From the NCBI GenBank assembly GCA_030830205.1, contig JAURNL010000033.1, positions 1 to 64,000 of the forward strand: 64,000 nucleotides of DNA, given 5' to 3'. This document shows positions 43,204 to 51,517 of this stretch, one piece after another; position 1 is the stretch's first letter; the number at the start of each line of letters is the position of its first letter. The position numbers and the translations under genes were made by a program. The notes under the pieces are model-generated. The model did no database searches. It was not told the origin of the DNA and saw only the letters and a list, made by a program, of their open reading frames with translations. This DNA is from Crocinitomicaceae bacterium. GTDB lineage: Bacteria; Bacteroidota; Bacteroidia; Flavobacteriales_D; Crocinitomicaceae.

Positions 43204-45285
43204 TTAAAAATCCTCCGGGATGCTCAATTTTGGGTTGACGTCTATTTGCTTTATTGAACCGTTGAGTGTCATTTTACCCACGGTCATCGTAAAAGAATGC
43301 GCGAATTTAAAGCCATTCACATCTTTATAATCTGCATAATTCGTTACGGTCTCGATCGTTTCGTTATTTACTTGACGGATATTATTAGATCGCAATTTCA
43401 TAAAGTTTTGAGCATCATAATAGTCGTAGTTTTCTGATAGGCCATCATTTGTATATAAAACATAGCAATCGTGGCCATCTAGATTTTCTATCCCTTTGAT
43501 TTCATATTTCATACCATTTGCTTGGTAATTGATTTCTGGAATAAAACCTAATGCTTTTTGTTTGGCTTGAATTTCATCTGCTGTTAAATCTTCACGTCCA
43601 CCTTGCATGCTGAAAGTATATCCTGATTGACCATTGAAATATGATTTTTGTAGCACCATTCCTGGCATTTCCATCTTGCTCGCCTCATTGCGGCCATTCC
43701 AGAAATAGTCTGTAGAGGTCAAGACAAATGGAATTTGAGCAGAACTCATTTCTGAAACGCGTTGATAGCTCTTAACGGTTTTAACTTTTTTAAGCGCAGC
43801 TTTTGCACTATTGGAACCCGTTATTGCCATGGCATAGGCATTGATCAGTTCCTCGGCTGAAATATCAGCACTTTTGACATCTTTGATTGGGGCACCAAAT
43901 GCATCTAATTTTTCTATTTTTCCGTCTGAATCAAAAGGTAAGAGTTTTGGCAAAATTTCATCATTTCCTACAACAATAATGTGGCAATTTTTTGCAGTAA
44001 AGTATTGCTGTGCAACACGTAAAACATCTTGTTTGGTGATAGACTCAAGTCGTTGGAGATAATTCTGATAGTAGTCGGGTGCTAATTTTTGTTTGATAGT
44101 GTTTAAGGCAAATCGAGCAACTGTTTGTGGGCGCTCCAAAGAACGTGCAAAGCCTCCTGCCATATTATTTTTGGTTAAGCTTAATTCTTCGTGGCTAACT
44201 TCAGTCGCTATGATTGCTGCAAATTCTTTAAGGATTTCAGTAATGGCAGAGTCGGTAACTGCATTTTTGAAATTTCCTCCTGCGGACATCCAAGAACCAT
44301 TCTCTGTAATGTTGAGCGATGAATAACAGCCGTATGTAAAAGCTTTATCCTCTCTAAGGTTTTGCATTAAGCGGGTTCCAAATCCACCACCACCAAGTAT
44401 GCCATTGAGTACTGTTAAGGCAAGTTGGTCTTGGTGTCCAGCACGAATATCAATTGGAAAAGTTACATATACAACAGACTGGACAGCTCCTGGTTTTTTG
44501 ACAAATATGACTCGATTTCCTTTGTCAAACTGACCATTGCCAAGTTCGTTTTTATACACAGGACCACCTTGCCAATTCGAAAAATAACGTGACACAAGCT
44601 CCTCCGTTTGGGCTTTGGTGATATCGCCAACAACGACTAAATAACTACCTTGTGGAGTGAAATTTGACTTGTAATAAGCAATAAGATCTTCGCGAGAAAT
44701 ATTTTGTAGCGTACTTTCAGTCATGATTTCTCCTAGGGGATGACCCGGGAAATTAATGGCTCTGGTTGCATTTGATGCCATTTGCCCTGCATCTGCTTTT
44801 GTTGATTGTAAACTCGACAAATTTTGTTTTCGTATGCGCTCTACTTCGCTTTCAGGAAAATTAGCATTGTACAATACGTCTGTCATCAGATTGAGCCCTT
44901 TGTCTAGGTGTTTGGTCAAACAACTTAAATTGATGCTTGAGGCACTTGCTGATAAATTTGCACCAATAAAATCAATTTCACGATCAAGCTGATCTTTTGA
45001 GCGCGAATTTGTACCGGACATCAGTAAAGAGCCTGCCAAATCAGAAAGGCCCGCTTTACCTTCTTCTAAACGAGGCGAATTCCCAAGGCTTAGTTCTATA
45101 GAAACCTTAGGTATTTTATGGTTTTCCGAGAGTATTACTGTAATACCGTTAGCAGTAGTAAACACTTGAGAGGCCGGTATATTGATTTTTTGAGCTGCAG
45201 CCGCAGCTGGTCTTTGAGATCGATCTAATTGTGCAAATGCATTGCAAGTTACGATCATGATCAAAAGGAGATATAGACTTTTCAT
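43204..45285 (-). CDS. M16 peptidase family, non-catalytic subunit with C-terminal extra domain
   Basis: 693 residues with a signal peptide (MKSLYLLLIMIVTCNAFAQ). Two M16 halves (about 35-235 and 240-455) are visible, but the zinc motif HxxEH is replaced by 'LSDLAGS' in 'GKAGLSDLAGSLLMSGT', so it cannot bind catalytic zinc. The second half carries the R/Y-type substrate residues in 'GILGGGGFGTRLMQNLREDK'. A C-terminal beta-rich domain (about 490-693) resembles an outer-membrane lipoprotein-sorting (LolA-like) fold. It follows the catalytic M16 gene after 5 nt; together they should form an M16B heterodimer in the periplasm. Confidence 0.87.
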   Translation of the reverse strand: MKSLYLLLIMIVTCNAFAQLDRSQRPAAAAAQKINIPASQVFTTANGITVILSENHKIPKVSIELSLGNSPRLEEGKAGLSDLAGSLLMSGTNSRSKDQLDREIDFIGANLSASASSINLSCLTKHLDKGLNLMTDVLYNANFPESEVERIRKQNLSSLQSTKADAGQMASNATRAINFPGHPLGEIMTESTLQNISREDLIAYYKSNFTPQGSYLVVVGDITKAQTEELVSRYFSNWQGGPVYKNELGNGQFDKGNRVIFVKKPGAVQSVVYVTFPIDIRAGHQDQLALTVLNGILGGGGFGTRLMQNLREDKAFTYGCYSSLNITENGSWMSAGGNFKNAVTDSAITEILKEFAAIIATEVSHEELSLTKNNMAGGFARSLERPQTVARFALNTIKQKLAPDYYQNYLQRLESITKQDVLRVAQQYFTAKNCHIIVVGNDEILPKLLPFDSDGKIEKLDAFGAPIKDVKSADISAEELINAYAMAITGSNSAKAALKKVKTVKSYQRVSEMSSAQIPFVLTSTDYFWNGRNEASKMEMPGMVLQKSYFNGQSGYTFSMQGGREDLTADEIQAKQKALGFIPEINYQANGMKYEIKGIENLDGHDCYVLYTNDGLSENYDYYDAQNFMKLRSNNIRQVNNETIETVTNYADYKDVNGFKFAHSFTMTVGKMTLNGSIKQIDVNPKLSIPEDF

Positions 45286-45290
45286 GAGGC

Positions 45291-46757
45291 TTATTTTTCT
45301 TTAGGTAAGTAATAAAGGATCACGCGGGCATCTTGCTTCATGTACGTGTTAGCTACCCTAAGGATGTCCTCTCGGGTGACATTTAAGTAATTGTCCAGCA
45401 AAGTATTTACACGATTTGCATCTCCAAAATAAACATGGTTGTCTGCTAGATTTTCTGCAATCCCTGCAATGCTTGAATTACTCGAGGCAATGTCATTTTC
45501 AAATTTATTACGGACTTTTTGAAATTCTTCCTCACTAATAAGTTCACTTTGAATAGCAGCTATTTGTTGGTCAAAAGCACTTAACAGGGTATCCAAAACA
45601 ACATCTTGAGGAGCGATGGCGGCCATGATGCCAATTCCAGCGTCCTCGAGTCCGTAATTGAAAGAAAAAGCATATTGTGCCAGTTCTCTTTTTTCGACGA
45701 TTTCTTTATTGATGCGCGAAGAACTTCCACTTGACAACACTTCGTTCAAAAACTCTAAAGCGTAAGTGTCTGGATGCGTTTGCGCTGGCATTTTGTATCC
45801 AATAAAAAGCGCCGGTAATTGAATGTTATCATAGATGGTGTCTTTAATCGTCGTTTCAATGGTCGTGAGGTCTTTTTGAGGACGATCAACCATACATTTT
45901 TGGTCAGCGAGGTAGGTGATTAGCTTTTGAGCAGAGGCATCTATTGAACCCATAAAATTTTGAGCATCAAATGCATTTTTCTCTACGCTGTAGCGTTCTA
46001 GAAAGGCGGCTTCGTCGAGGTTGATGAAATCGCGATACAAATTAATGGCTTGCCCTTTGGGAATCGTTTCAAAGTATTTTGCAATCCACTTTTTGGTTTG
46101 TTCAATATTGATGTCTCCAGCGATAGACAAGGTTGCATTTGAAGGCACGTAGAACGTTTTGTAGAAATTCACATAATCCTCCTCTTGGGCAGCATCAAGA
46201 TGTTCCATACTGCCAATGGGTGCCCAATTGTAGGGGTGAGAAGTGAATACACGCTTGAACATTTCTGTGAAGAAAGATCCATAGGGTTGGTTGTCTACAC
46301 GTTGTCTTTTTTCTTCTTTTACCACGCTTCGTTGCGTCTCAATGCCTTTGATGTCAACTTTGGCATGAAGCATGCGTTCGCTTTCCAACCAAAGGCCTAA
46401 TTCGAGCTGATTAGAAGGTAGTACTTCATAGTAATAGGTGCGGTCCTGTGAGGTGTTTGCATTGAGTGTGCCTCCGTTTTTTTCTACAAGTTCACTGTAC
46501 TCTCCACGACCAATGTGAGCAGAACCTTCGAACAATAAGTGTTCAAAAAAGTGTGCAAAACCAGTGCGGTTTGGGTTTTCATTCTTGGATCCAACATGGT
46601 AAAGAACTGATACAGCTACAATAGGTGTGGCATGTTCTTCATGCAATATGACATGCAACCCATTTGGGAGGTCATATGCTTCGTAGGTGATTTTTTGCTG
46701 TCCCCAATAGGAGGAGCTAATCAGCAAAAAAAGACCGCAAAATATAGATTTTTTCAT
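45291..46757 (-). CDS. M16 family zinc metallopeptidase, catalytic subunit
   Basis: 488 residues from the ATG at 46757; the frame reaches a TTG at 46763 that is not needed. Signal peptide at about 1-20 (MKKSIFCGLFLLISSSYWGQ). The inverted zinc motif HFFEH (69-73) in 'GFAHFFEHLLFEGSAH' and a downstream Glu in 'LGLWLESERM' complete the M16 site. It degrades peptides in the periplasm; the partner is the next gene, which supplies the inactive half. Divergent from the 46820 gene, with only about 60 nt between starts. Confidence 0.92.
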   Translation of the reverse strand: MKKSIFCGLFLLISSSYWGQQKITYEAYDLPNGLHVILHEEHATPIVAVSVLYHVGSKNENPNRTGFAHFFEHLLFEGSAHIGRGEYSELVEKNGGTLNANTSQDRTYYYEVLPSNQLELGLWLESERMLHAKVDIKGIETQRSVVKEEKRQRVDNQPYGSFFTEMFKRVFTSHPYNWAPIGSMEHLDAAQEEDYVNFYKTFYVPSNATLSIAGDINIEQTKKWIAKYFETIPKGQAINLYRDFINLDEAAFLERYSVEKNAFDAQNFMGSIDASAQKLITYLADQKCMVDRPQKDLTTIETTIKDTIYDNIQLPALFIGYKMPAQTHPDTYALEFLNEVLSSGSSSRINKEIVEKRELAQYAFSFNYGLEDAGIGIMAAIAPQDVVLDTLLSAFDQQIAAIQSELISEEEFQKVRNKFENDIASSNSSIAGIAENLADNHVYFGDANRVNTLLDNYLNVTREDILRVANTYMKQDARVILYYLPKEK

Positions 46758-46807
46758 AGTCAATTAGATAAGCGCTACGAAGATACGTTTATTGGTCTAA
46801 ATTTTGA

Positions 46808-46815
46808 TAACTTTG
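46808..46815 (+). promoter_or_regulatory. -7 box 4 nt before an ATG (leaderless-type promoter)
   Basis: TAACTTTG, spacer AACA, ATG at 46820. No TTTG at the ideal distance; TTG at 46792-46794 is 13 nt upstream. Confidence 0.45.
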
Positions 46816-46819
46816 AACA

Positions 46820-47911
46820 ATGTCGTTCAAAAGATCCGTATTCTTTTTGTTTTTTGCCATTTTAGACCTTAAATCAAGTGCTCAAGGAATTGTTCCAACC
46901 TTAGATTTTAACAACTATTTTGTTTCTTTTCAAGATGGGTTTTTTAGGCCGATTGAAATTCAACCTATTGTTAGTTACAAAGCTGGTGATGAAATAGTTG
47001 CCTATATTGACACTCGGGGTAACCTGAAAATATATGATGGCAACGAACGTATTGATGTGACCACGCTCAACGTAGACTATCAGGTTTCAGATCACCTCAT
47101 GGCTTATCGCATTGCGCAGGGTTTGCGCATGTGGGATGCGGGTAAATTTACGGTGCTCACCAACTTTGGTCGCGAGTTCATTGTAAGGGACAGTCTGATT
47201 GTCTTTGAAGACACGCGCTACCAGTCAATCAATGTATATTGGAATCAAAAGATTGAAAGCTTGGTTACCATAACTAATGGTCTTTCAATGAATGCGAGTG
47301 TTGGAGAAAATTTAGTGGTATACAAAGACAATAGCAACACTTATTTTGTCTATTGGTTTGGTCAAAAATTCGAAATTGGAACCTATAATGAAGAGATACT
47401 TAATTTTCAATTGGGTACTGATATCATGTGTTTCAAAGACCCATATTCACAATCATTTTTTGTCTTTGATCGCGGGAATTTTATAGAACTAGAGTCTTTC
47501 CCCATTAAAAACTATAAGGCAGGTCGTGGATTTGTGGTCTACGAGGATATGAATGGAAACTTGTGGCATTATCAAAATGGTGAAAAAACAGCTTTATCGA
47601 ATTTTTCAACTGAATTTTGGGATGTAAAAGATGACATTTGTGTTTGGATGGAAAACTCTTATTTTTTTGCTTTCACCAAAGGCAAGCGTATTCAAGTTGC
47701 AACCTATCAGCCACAAGCATATTTGCTCAAAAATAATGTCCTTGCCTTTAGAAATATTATAGGTGGGGTAAGTGCATTAGTCGATGGTCGTATAGAAGAA
47801 ATCACCAATTTTCCGCAGTCTGATTTTGAGATTTATGGCAATAAAGTCCTCGTTAAGCTTCCAAATCAAACCTCGGTAGTCTATATGAATGGGAAATTGT
47901 ATGCAAATTAA
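46820..47911 (+). CDS. Secreted beta-propeller-like protein of unknown family
   Basis: 363 residues with a signal peptide (about 1-21, cleaved before QGIVPTL). The mature part consists of about seven repeats of 40-45 residues with a pattern of 'hydrophobic-V/I-A/V-Y-x-D-x-x-G/N-x-L/F-x-x-Y/F ... G'. Examples are 'DEIVAYIDTRGNLKIYDG', 'GENLVVYKDNSNTYFVYWFG' and 'GRGFVVYEDMNGNLWHYQNG'. This periodicity indicates a beta-propeller. There is no sorting domain and no lipobox, so it is probably periplasmic. The NlpC/P60 gene overlaps its end by 11-23 nt, so the two are coupled. Confidence 0.7.
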   Translation: MSFKRSVFFLFFAILDLKSSAQGIVPTLDFNNYFVSFQDGFFRPIEIQPIVSYKAGDEIVAYIDTRGNLKIYDGNERIDVTTLNVDYQVSDHLMAYRIAQGLRMWDAGKFTVLTNFGREFIVRDSLIVFEDTRYQSINVYWNQKIESLVTITNGLSMNASVGENLVVYKDNSNTYFVYWFGQKFEIGTYNEEILNFQLGTDIMCFKDPYSQSFFVFDRGNFIELESFPIKNYKAGRGFVVYEDMNGNLWHYQNGEKTALSNFSTEFWDVKDDICVWMENSYFFAFTKGKRIQVATYQPQAYLLKNNVLAFRNIIGGVSALVDGRIEEITNFPQSDFEIYGNKVLVKLPNQTSVVYMNGKLYAN

Positions 47912-48596
47912 GCAATACTTATTTTTTCTTTTCTTGATTTTTGGGTTTTCATCACCAACATATGCCCAAAAACCAATTGAAGAAAAGTTAGATCTTCTGC
48001 TTGCACAAGGACATTACAAGCTGGTGTACCGAAAGGCCAAAAGATTGGCACAGAATCCAGCCTATGATCACAGCAATACACCAGAGAAATATCGACAATT
48101 AGCAGCTCAAGAACTTTCTAAAAATGTGTTTTGGGCCAAGCGTCATGCATTAGAAGTCGAATGGATGTCAAATCCACCCACTAACATAAATCAAGGAGAA
48201 GTTGCGGGTCAAAAAAATGGGCAAACCCAACAATTAATACAAGAGGCGAAAAAATATATTGGTGTGCCTTACAAGGAAGCCGGTATGGATCCTTCCGGTT
48301 TTGACTGCAGTGGTTTTACCTGTTATATTTTTGAAGCAAATGGAGTGGAGCTCCCAAGGCGCGCGGCAGATCAGTTTAATTATTGTAAACAGATTAGCTC
48401 ATCAGAAGCTCGTGCTGGAGATTTGGTGTTCTTTACAAATGGAAATCAGGTGAATCATGTAGGTATTTTGATTTCAGAAAAGGGAGCACCAAAACAAATG
48501 ATTCACGCCAGTAGTTCTATTGGTATTTCAATTGTAGAAATAGATTCCTCGGCATATTGGAAACCAAAAATAATTGGTTACGGTCGAATCAAGTGA
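47901..48596 (+). CDS. NlpC/P60 family cell-wall endopeptidase (C40)
   Basis: 231 residues from the ATG at 47901 (MQIKQYLFFLFLIFGFSSP, a good signal peptide); an in-frame ATG at 47889 is an alternative. The C-terminal NlpC/P60 domain has the catalytic Cys in 'GFDCSGFTCYIFE', the catalytic His in 'VNHVGILIS' and the third polar residue, His, in 'MIHASSS'. Such enzymes cut the D-Glu-diaminopimelate bond of peptidoglycan. The N-terminal half (about 25-100) is a basic helical region. Cotranslated with the propeller protein upstream; its 3' end overlaps the convergent membrane-protein gene by 19 nt. Confidence 0.92.
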   Translation: MQIKQYLFFLFLIFGFSSPTYAQKPIEEKLDLLLAQGHYKLVYRKAKRLAQNPAYDHSNTPEKYRQLAAQELSKNVFWAKRHALEVEWMSNPPTNINQGEVAGQKNGQTQQLIQEAKKYIGVPYKEAGMDPSGFDCSGFTCYIFEANGVELPRRAADQFNYCKQISSSEARAGDLVFFTNGNQVNHVGILISEKGAPKQMIHASSSIGISIVEIDSSAYWKPKIIGYGRIK

Positions 48597-49099
48597 TATA
48601 AGTACATCAAAAGGGCAGAGAGTTCAAGTATTATTCCTGGGAGTAAAAGTTGAGGATTAGCCAAGATTCCCATTCCTAGATAAAAAGTTCCAGACAAAAG
48701 TAGCAAGGCTTTAATTTGTTTCTCAAAAGAATAGATTCTTCCATGTTTCTTAGGTTTTCCAAGAGACTGTACTTTGGAAAAAATCAGAACGATACTTGAA
48801 AGTAGTAAAGCAACCACTAATAAAAGTAAGTTAGGAGCATGTGGGTCTTGAAAGTTAAATACCAAAAAATACAGCACCCCATGGAGCAATAGTAAGCCCA
48901 ACTGAATTCTTATAAAAGTAGGTGATTGCTCCGAGGTGAGCCTACCGAAAAAAGCAATGACAGCTAAAAAAGGAAACAAGAAAAGCTTGGTTCCCCATCC
49001 GAGTATATCCCAGTTGTAAATGTTCCAAATACTAAACATGCTGAGTAAGCCAAAAACAATGGCCAACCAAGAACTTATGCTAGTGAGATTAACCTTCAT
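48578..49099 (-). CDS. Hypothetical multi-pass membrane protein
   Basis: 173 residues with about six hydrophobic helices (roughly 8-25, 33-50, 63-82, 88-107, 128-145, 149-168). Short loops join them, with one basic loop 'QSLGKPKKHGRIYSFEKQIK'. No family was recognised. The start overlaps the agmatinase-family stop (ATGA, 49096-49099), so it is the last gene of the phosphoribosyltransferase-murQ-agmatinase operon. The tail overlaps the NlpC/P60 gene on the other strand. Confidence 0.72.
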   Translation of the reverse strand: MKVNLTSISSWLAIVFGLLSMFSIWNIYNWDILGWGTKLFLFPFLAVIAFFGRLTSEQSPTFIRIQLGLLLLHGVLYFLVFNFQDPHAPNLLLLVVALLLSSIVLIFSKVQSLGKPKKHGRIYSFEKQIKALLLLSGTFYLGMGILANPQLLLPGIILELSALLMYLYHLIRP

Positions 49100-50139
49100 G
49101 AGTGTTTTCTTCTACTTAGTTCAGTTGCACAAACTAAATGCCAAAGTGCTCTGGCTCCGACATTTGCATCCCAATCTCCCGAAGGGCCCGGTGCAACTTC
49201 ATTGAGGTCAAATCCGATTATTTGGCGCCCAGCATGTACAACTTCAAAGAGTAAATAGGCAATTTGTTGCAATTCAAAACCACCAGCTACCGGCGTTCCA
49301 GTGTGCGGGCACAAACTGGGTAAAAGACCATCAATATCAAAAGAGATATAGACTTTTTGAGGAAGGGTATCAATAATTTCTTTCACCTGTTCAGCCCAGG
49401 ATTTTCCTTTGTATTGTTCATTTTTTAGTGACCAATCATAAAATGTACAGATACGTTCGTCTTCAGAGGCAAGAATTATTTCTTTTTCAGATACATCTCT
49501 GATGCCAACTTGTGTTAATCTTTTAAGGTTTTTAAGTTTTTGAAGCGCATTAAACATGATGCTTGCATGTGACTGCTCAAAACCTTCATATGCATCGCGT
49601 AAATCAGCGTGTGCATCAATTTGCAAAATTCCAAAATCTGAGTGGTATTCATCGAGGGCTTGAAGCAACCCGAGTGGGGTAGAATGTTCACCACCTAGCA
49701 CACAAGGCATTTTGCCAACTTTTAATAGTTGCATACAACGCTCTTTCAAGTTGGATCGCAATGCTTCGTGAGCTTCATTAATTTCTTGAAGTGTAGTTTG
49801 ATAAATGCGACGTGCTTCCTCCTCTCCGGCAAGTTCAATATGTGCAATATATTGTTGTCCCGCTTCACAAAGTCTATCATTGATTGCTTTCCATTCACTC
49901 GACACTGGAGACATAAAGATCTTAGTTTCATATGCGCGTTCCATTTCTGGATGAAAAAAATCAAGCTGGGTTGAAGCATCTAAAATTGCTTGAGGTCCAT
50001 TACTTGTGCCTTTACCATACGAGGCTGTGGCATCCCAGGGAACAGGGATGAGGATGAGGTCGGCTTCAGATTCACTGTAGGGGAACCCGAAGATATTACC
50101 ATTGGCTATGCCTACGCCGTTTGGATCAAAAGTATTCAT
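49096..50139 (-). CDS. Agmatinase/arginase (ureohydrolase) family protein
   Basis: 347 residues from the ATG at 50139, which overlaps the murQ stop by one base (TAATG); the longer frame lies inside murQ and is rejected. The binuclear manganese ligands are all visible: His in 'LGGEHSTPLG', Asp-x-His-x-Asp in 'QIDAHADLRD', and Asp-x-Asp in 'SFDIDGLLPSLCPHTGTPV'. The enzyme hydrolyses a guanidino compound to urea plus amine. 'DGLLPSLCPHTGTP' is closest to the Bacteroidota agmatinase family, but formiminoglutamase-like or guanidinobutyrase activity is possible. Confidence 0.88.
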   Translation of the reverse strand: MNTFDPNGVGIANGNIFGFPYSESEADLILIPVPWDATASYGKGTSNGPQAILDASTQLDFFHPEMERAYETKIFMSPVSSEWKAINDRLCEAGQQYIAHIELAGEEEARRIYQTTLQEINEAHEALRSNLKERCMQLLKVGKMPCVLGGEHSTPLGLLQALDEYHSDFGILQIDAHADLRDAYEGFEQSHASIMFNALQKLKNLKRLTQVGIRDVSEKEIILASEDERICTFYDWSLKNEQYKGKSWAEQVKEIIDTLPQKVYISFDIDGLLPSLCPHTGTPVAGGFELQQIAYLLFEVVHAGRQIIGFDLNEVAPGPSGDWDANVGARALWHLVCATELSRRKHS

Positions 50140-50954
50140 TATTTGTCTTGGTTTTGATAAGCTTCGACTGCCTTGCGCACCGAGCCAAATTGGAGGAGCC
50201 ATTTTTGGGCTTCATTTACTTCTATATTTAATTCGTTCGCTACCATCTGTGATCCGCGATCAACTAATTTATCATTGGAAAGCTGCATGTCAATCATTCT
50301 ATTTCCTTTAACATGTCCGAGTTTGATCATTAAACTCGTCGAAATCATATTCAAAATAAGTTTTTGAGCTGTTCCAGATTTCATACGTGTACTTCCCGTA
50401 ACAAATTCTGGACCAACAACAGGGGTAAGTTCATGTTTTGCTAGTTGGGATAAGGGAGAACCAGGATTACAAGAGATACCAGCCGTTAATAGGCCATGTG
50501 CATTTGCTTTCTCAATAGCTCCTAATACGTATGGAGTTGTCCCGGAGGCAGCGATTCCAACAATAGTATCAAGAGGAGTAGGTTGATGCGCTAAAATATC
50601 ATTCCAGCCTTGTTCGTTGTCGTCCTCGGCAAATTCTACCGCTTTTCGAATAGCACTGTCGCCACCTGCTATCAGACCAATAACGCGTCCCTGCTCAACA
50701 CCAAATGTTGGCGGACATTCGCTTGCATCTACAATTCCTAGGCGTCCACTTGTACCTGCTCCAATATAAAATAGCCTGCCGCCCTGTTTCATTCTATCAA
50801 AGCAAGCATCAATGAAGGCTGCTAATTCGTTTGAAATTTGAGCAACGGCAATAGGAACAAGTTGATCTTGCATATTGATACCCTCAAGTAAGGAACGTGT
50901 ATCCATTTGTTCCAGATGATCGTAAGGGGAATTTGCTTCTGTAATTTTCTCCAT
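50139..50954 (-). CDS. murQ: N-acetylmuramic acid 6-phosphate etherase
   Basis: Splits the lactyl ether of MurNAc-6-phosphate to GlcNAc-6-phosphate and lactate in cell-wall recycling. 271 residues, slightly short for MurQ (about 300). It has a SIS fold with the 'FYIGAGTSGRLGIVDASECP' block, the catalytic Glu in 'SECPPTFG', 'IAGGDSAIRKAVE', and 'TGSTRMKSGTAQKLILNMIS'. The start overlaps the phosphoribosyltransferase stop (TAATG) and its stop overlaps the agmatinase start (TAATG). Together with the Mpl-like ligase and the NlpC/P60 peptidase in the window it supports murein recycling. Confidence 0.95.
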   Translation of the reverse strand: MEKITEANSPYDHLEQMDTRSLLEGINMQDQLVPIAVAQISNELAAFIDACFDRMKQGGRLFYIGAGTSGRLGIVDASECPPTFGVEQGRVIGLIAGGDSAIRKAVEFAEDDNEQGWNDILAHQPTPLDTIVGIAASGTTPYVLGAIEKANAHGLLTAGISCNPGSPLSQLAKHELTPVVGPEFVTGSTRMKSGTAQKLILNMISTSLMIKLGHVKGNRMIDMQLSNDKLVDRGSQMVANELNIEVNEAQKWLLQFGSVRKAVEAYQNQDK

Positions 50955-51448
50955 TAGTAGAGGAATACTTTAGCGTCGTTTGGACTGAAATCGACCTCGA
51001 CATGGTTTTTAAGTGTTGTAGAAAGGCTAAGCCCTGCAAAGTCTGTTTTAATGGGATAGCGCCTGTGCTGACGATCTATGAGTGCTACTGTTTTAATTGC
51101 TTTTGTCGCTTGTTCAAGAAACTTGAGCAACGCATATTGCATGGTTTTACCGCTATTAACAACATCGTCAATGAGTACGATGTATGAATTTTTTAAATCT
51201 TTCTTATCTATAGAGAAGGCGATAGGGGCATTCCAGGGTTCATCTTTGTTGAGATGGATTTCAAAACAGACGACATTGAGCGTGCTATTTTCTGCGATAA
51301 CGGCAGCTAGCATTTGAGCCAATTGAAAACCATTTCCGACAATACCACCGAGGTAAATCACTTCTTGACCAAAGGCTGCTTCGATAAGCTGATGCCCCAA
51401 GCGTGTGATTTTTTGTTGAATCTGTTGCTGATTGAGAATTGTTTGCAT
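50954..51448 (-). CDS. PyrR-like phosphoribosyltransferase
   Basis: 164 residues, a type I PRTase. The PRPP loop is 'VLIDDVVNSGKTMQYAL', and 'ALIDRQHRRYPIKTDFAGLS' is typical of PyrR and its relatives. In Gram-positive bacteria PyrR binds pyr mRNA and has uracil phosphoribosyltransferase activity; in Bacteroidota the role of stand-alone homologues is unknown. First gene of an operon with murQ. A perfect TATCTTTG box lies 4 nt before the ATG and a terminator lies just beyond, separating it from the riboswitch-controlled gene. Confidence 0.85.
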   Translation of the reverse strand: MQTILNQQQIQQKITRLGHQLIEAAFGQEVIYLGGIVGNGFQLAQMLAAVIAENSTLNVVCFEIHLNKDEPWNAPIAFSIDKKDLKNSYIVLIDDVVNSGKTMQYALLKFLEQATKAIKTVALIDRQHRRYPIKTDFAGLSLSTTLKNHVEVDFSPNDAKVFLY

Positions 51449-51452
51449 GCAA

Positions 51453-51460
51453 CAAAGATA
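51453..51460 (-). promoter_or_regulatory. -7 box 4 nt before an ATG (leaderless-type promoter)
   Basis: Minus-strand TATCTTTG, spacer TTGC, ATG at 51448. It sits between the terminator at 51471-51500 and the gene. No clear -33. Confidence 0.5.
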
Positions 51461-51470
51461 AACAAACGCA

Positions 51471-51501
51471 AAAAAGGCCGCTCAAACAAGCGGCCTTTTT
51501 T
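51471..51501. terminator. Intrinsic terminator after the riboswitch-controlled gene
   Basis: Stem GGCCGCT (51476-51482) / AGCGGCC (51489-51495), loop CAAACA, with A-run and T-run flanks. On the minus strand it lies 17 nt after the stop at 51518, so that gene is monocistronic. Confidence 0.9.
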
Positions 51502-51517
51502 GCAAATCAGTAATAAA

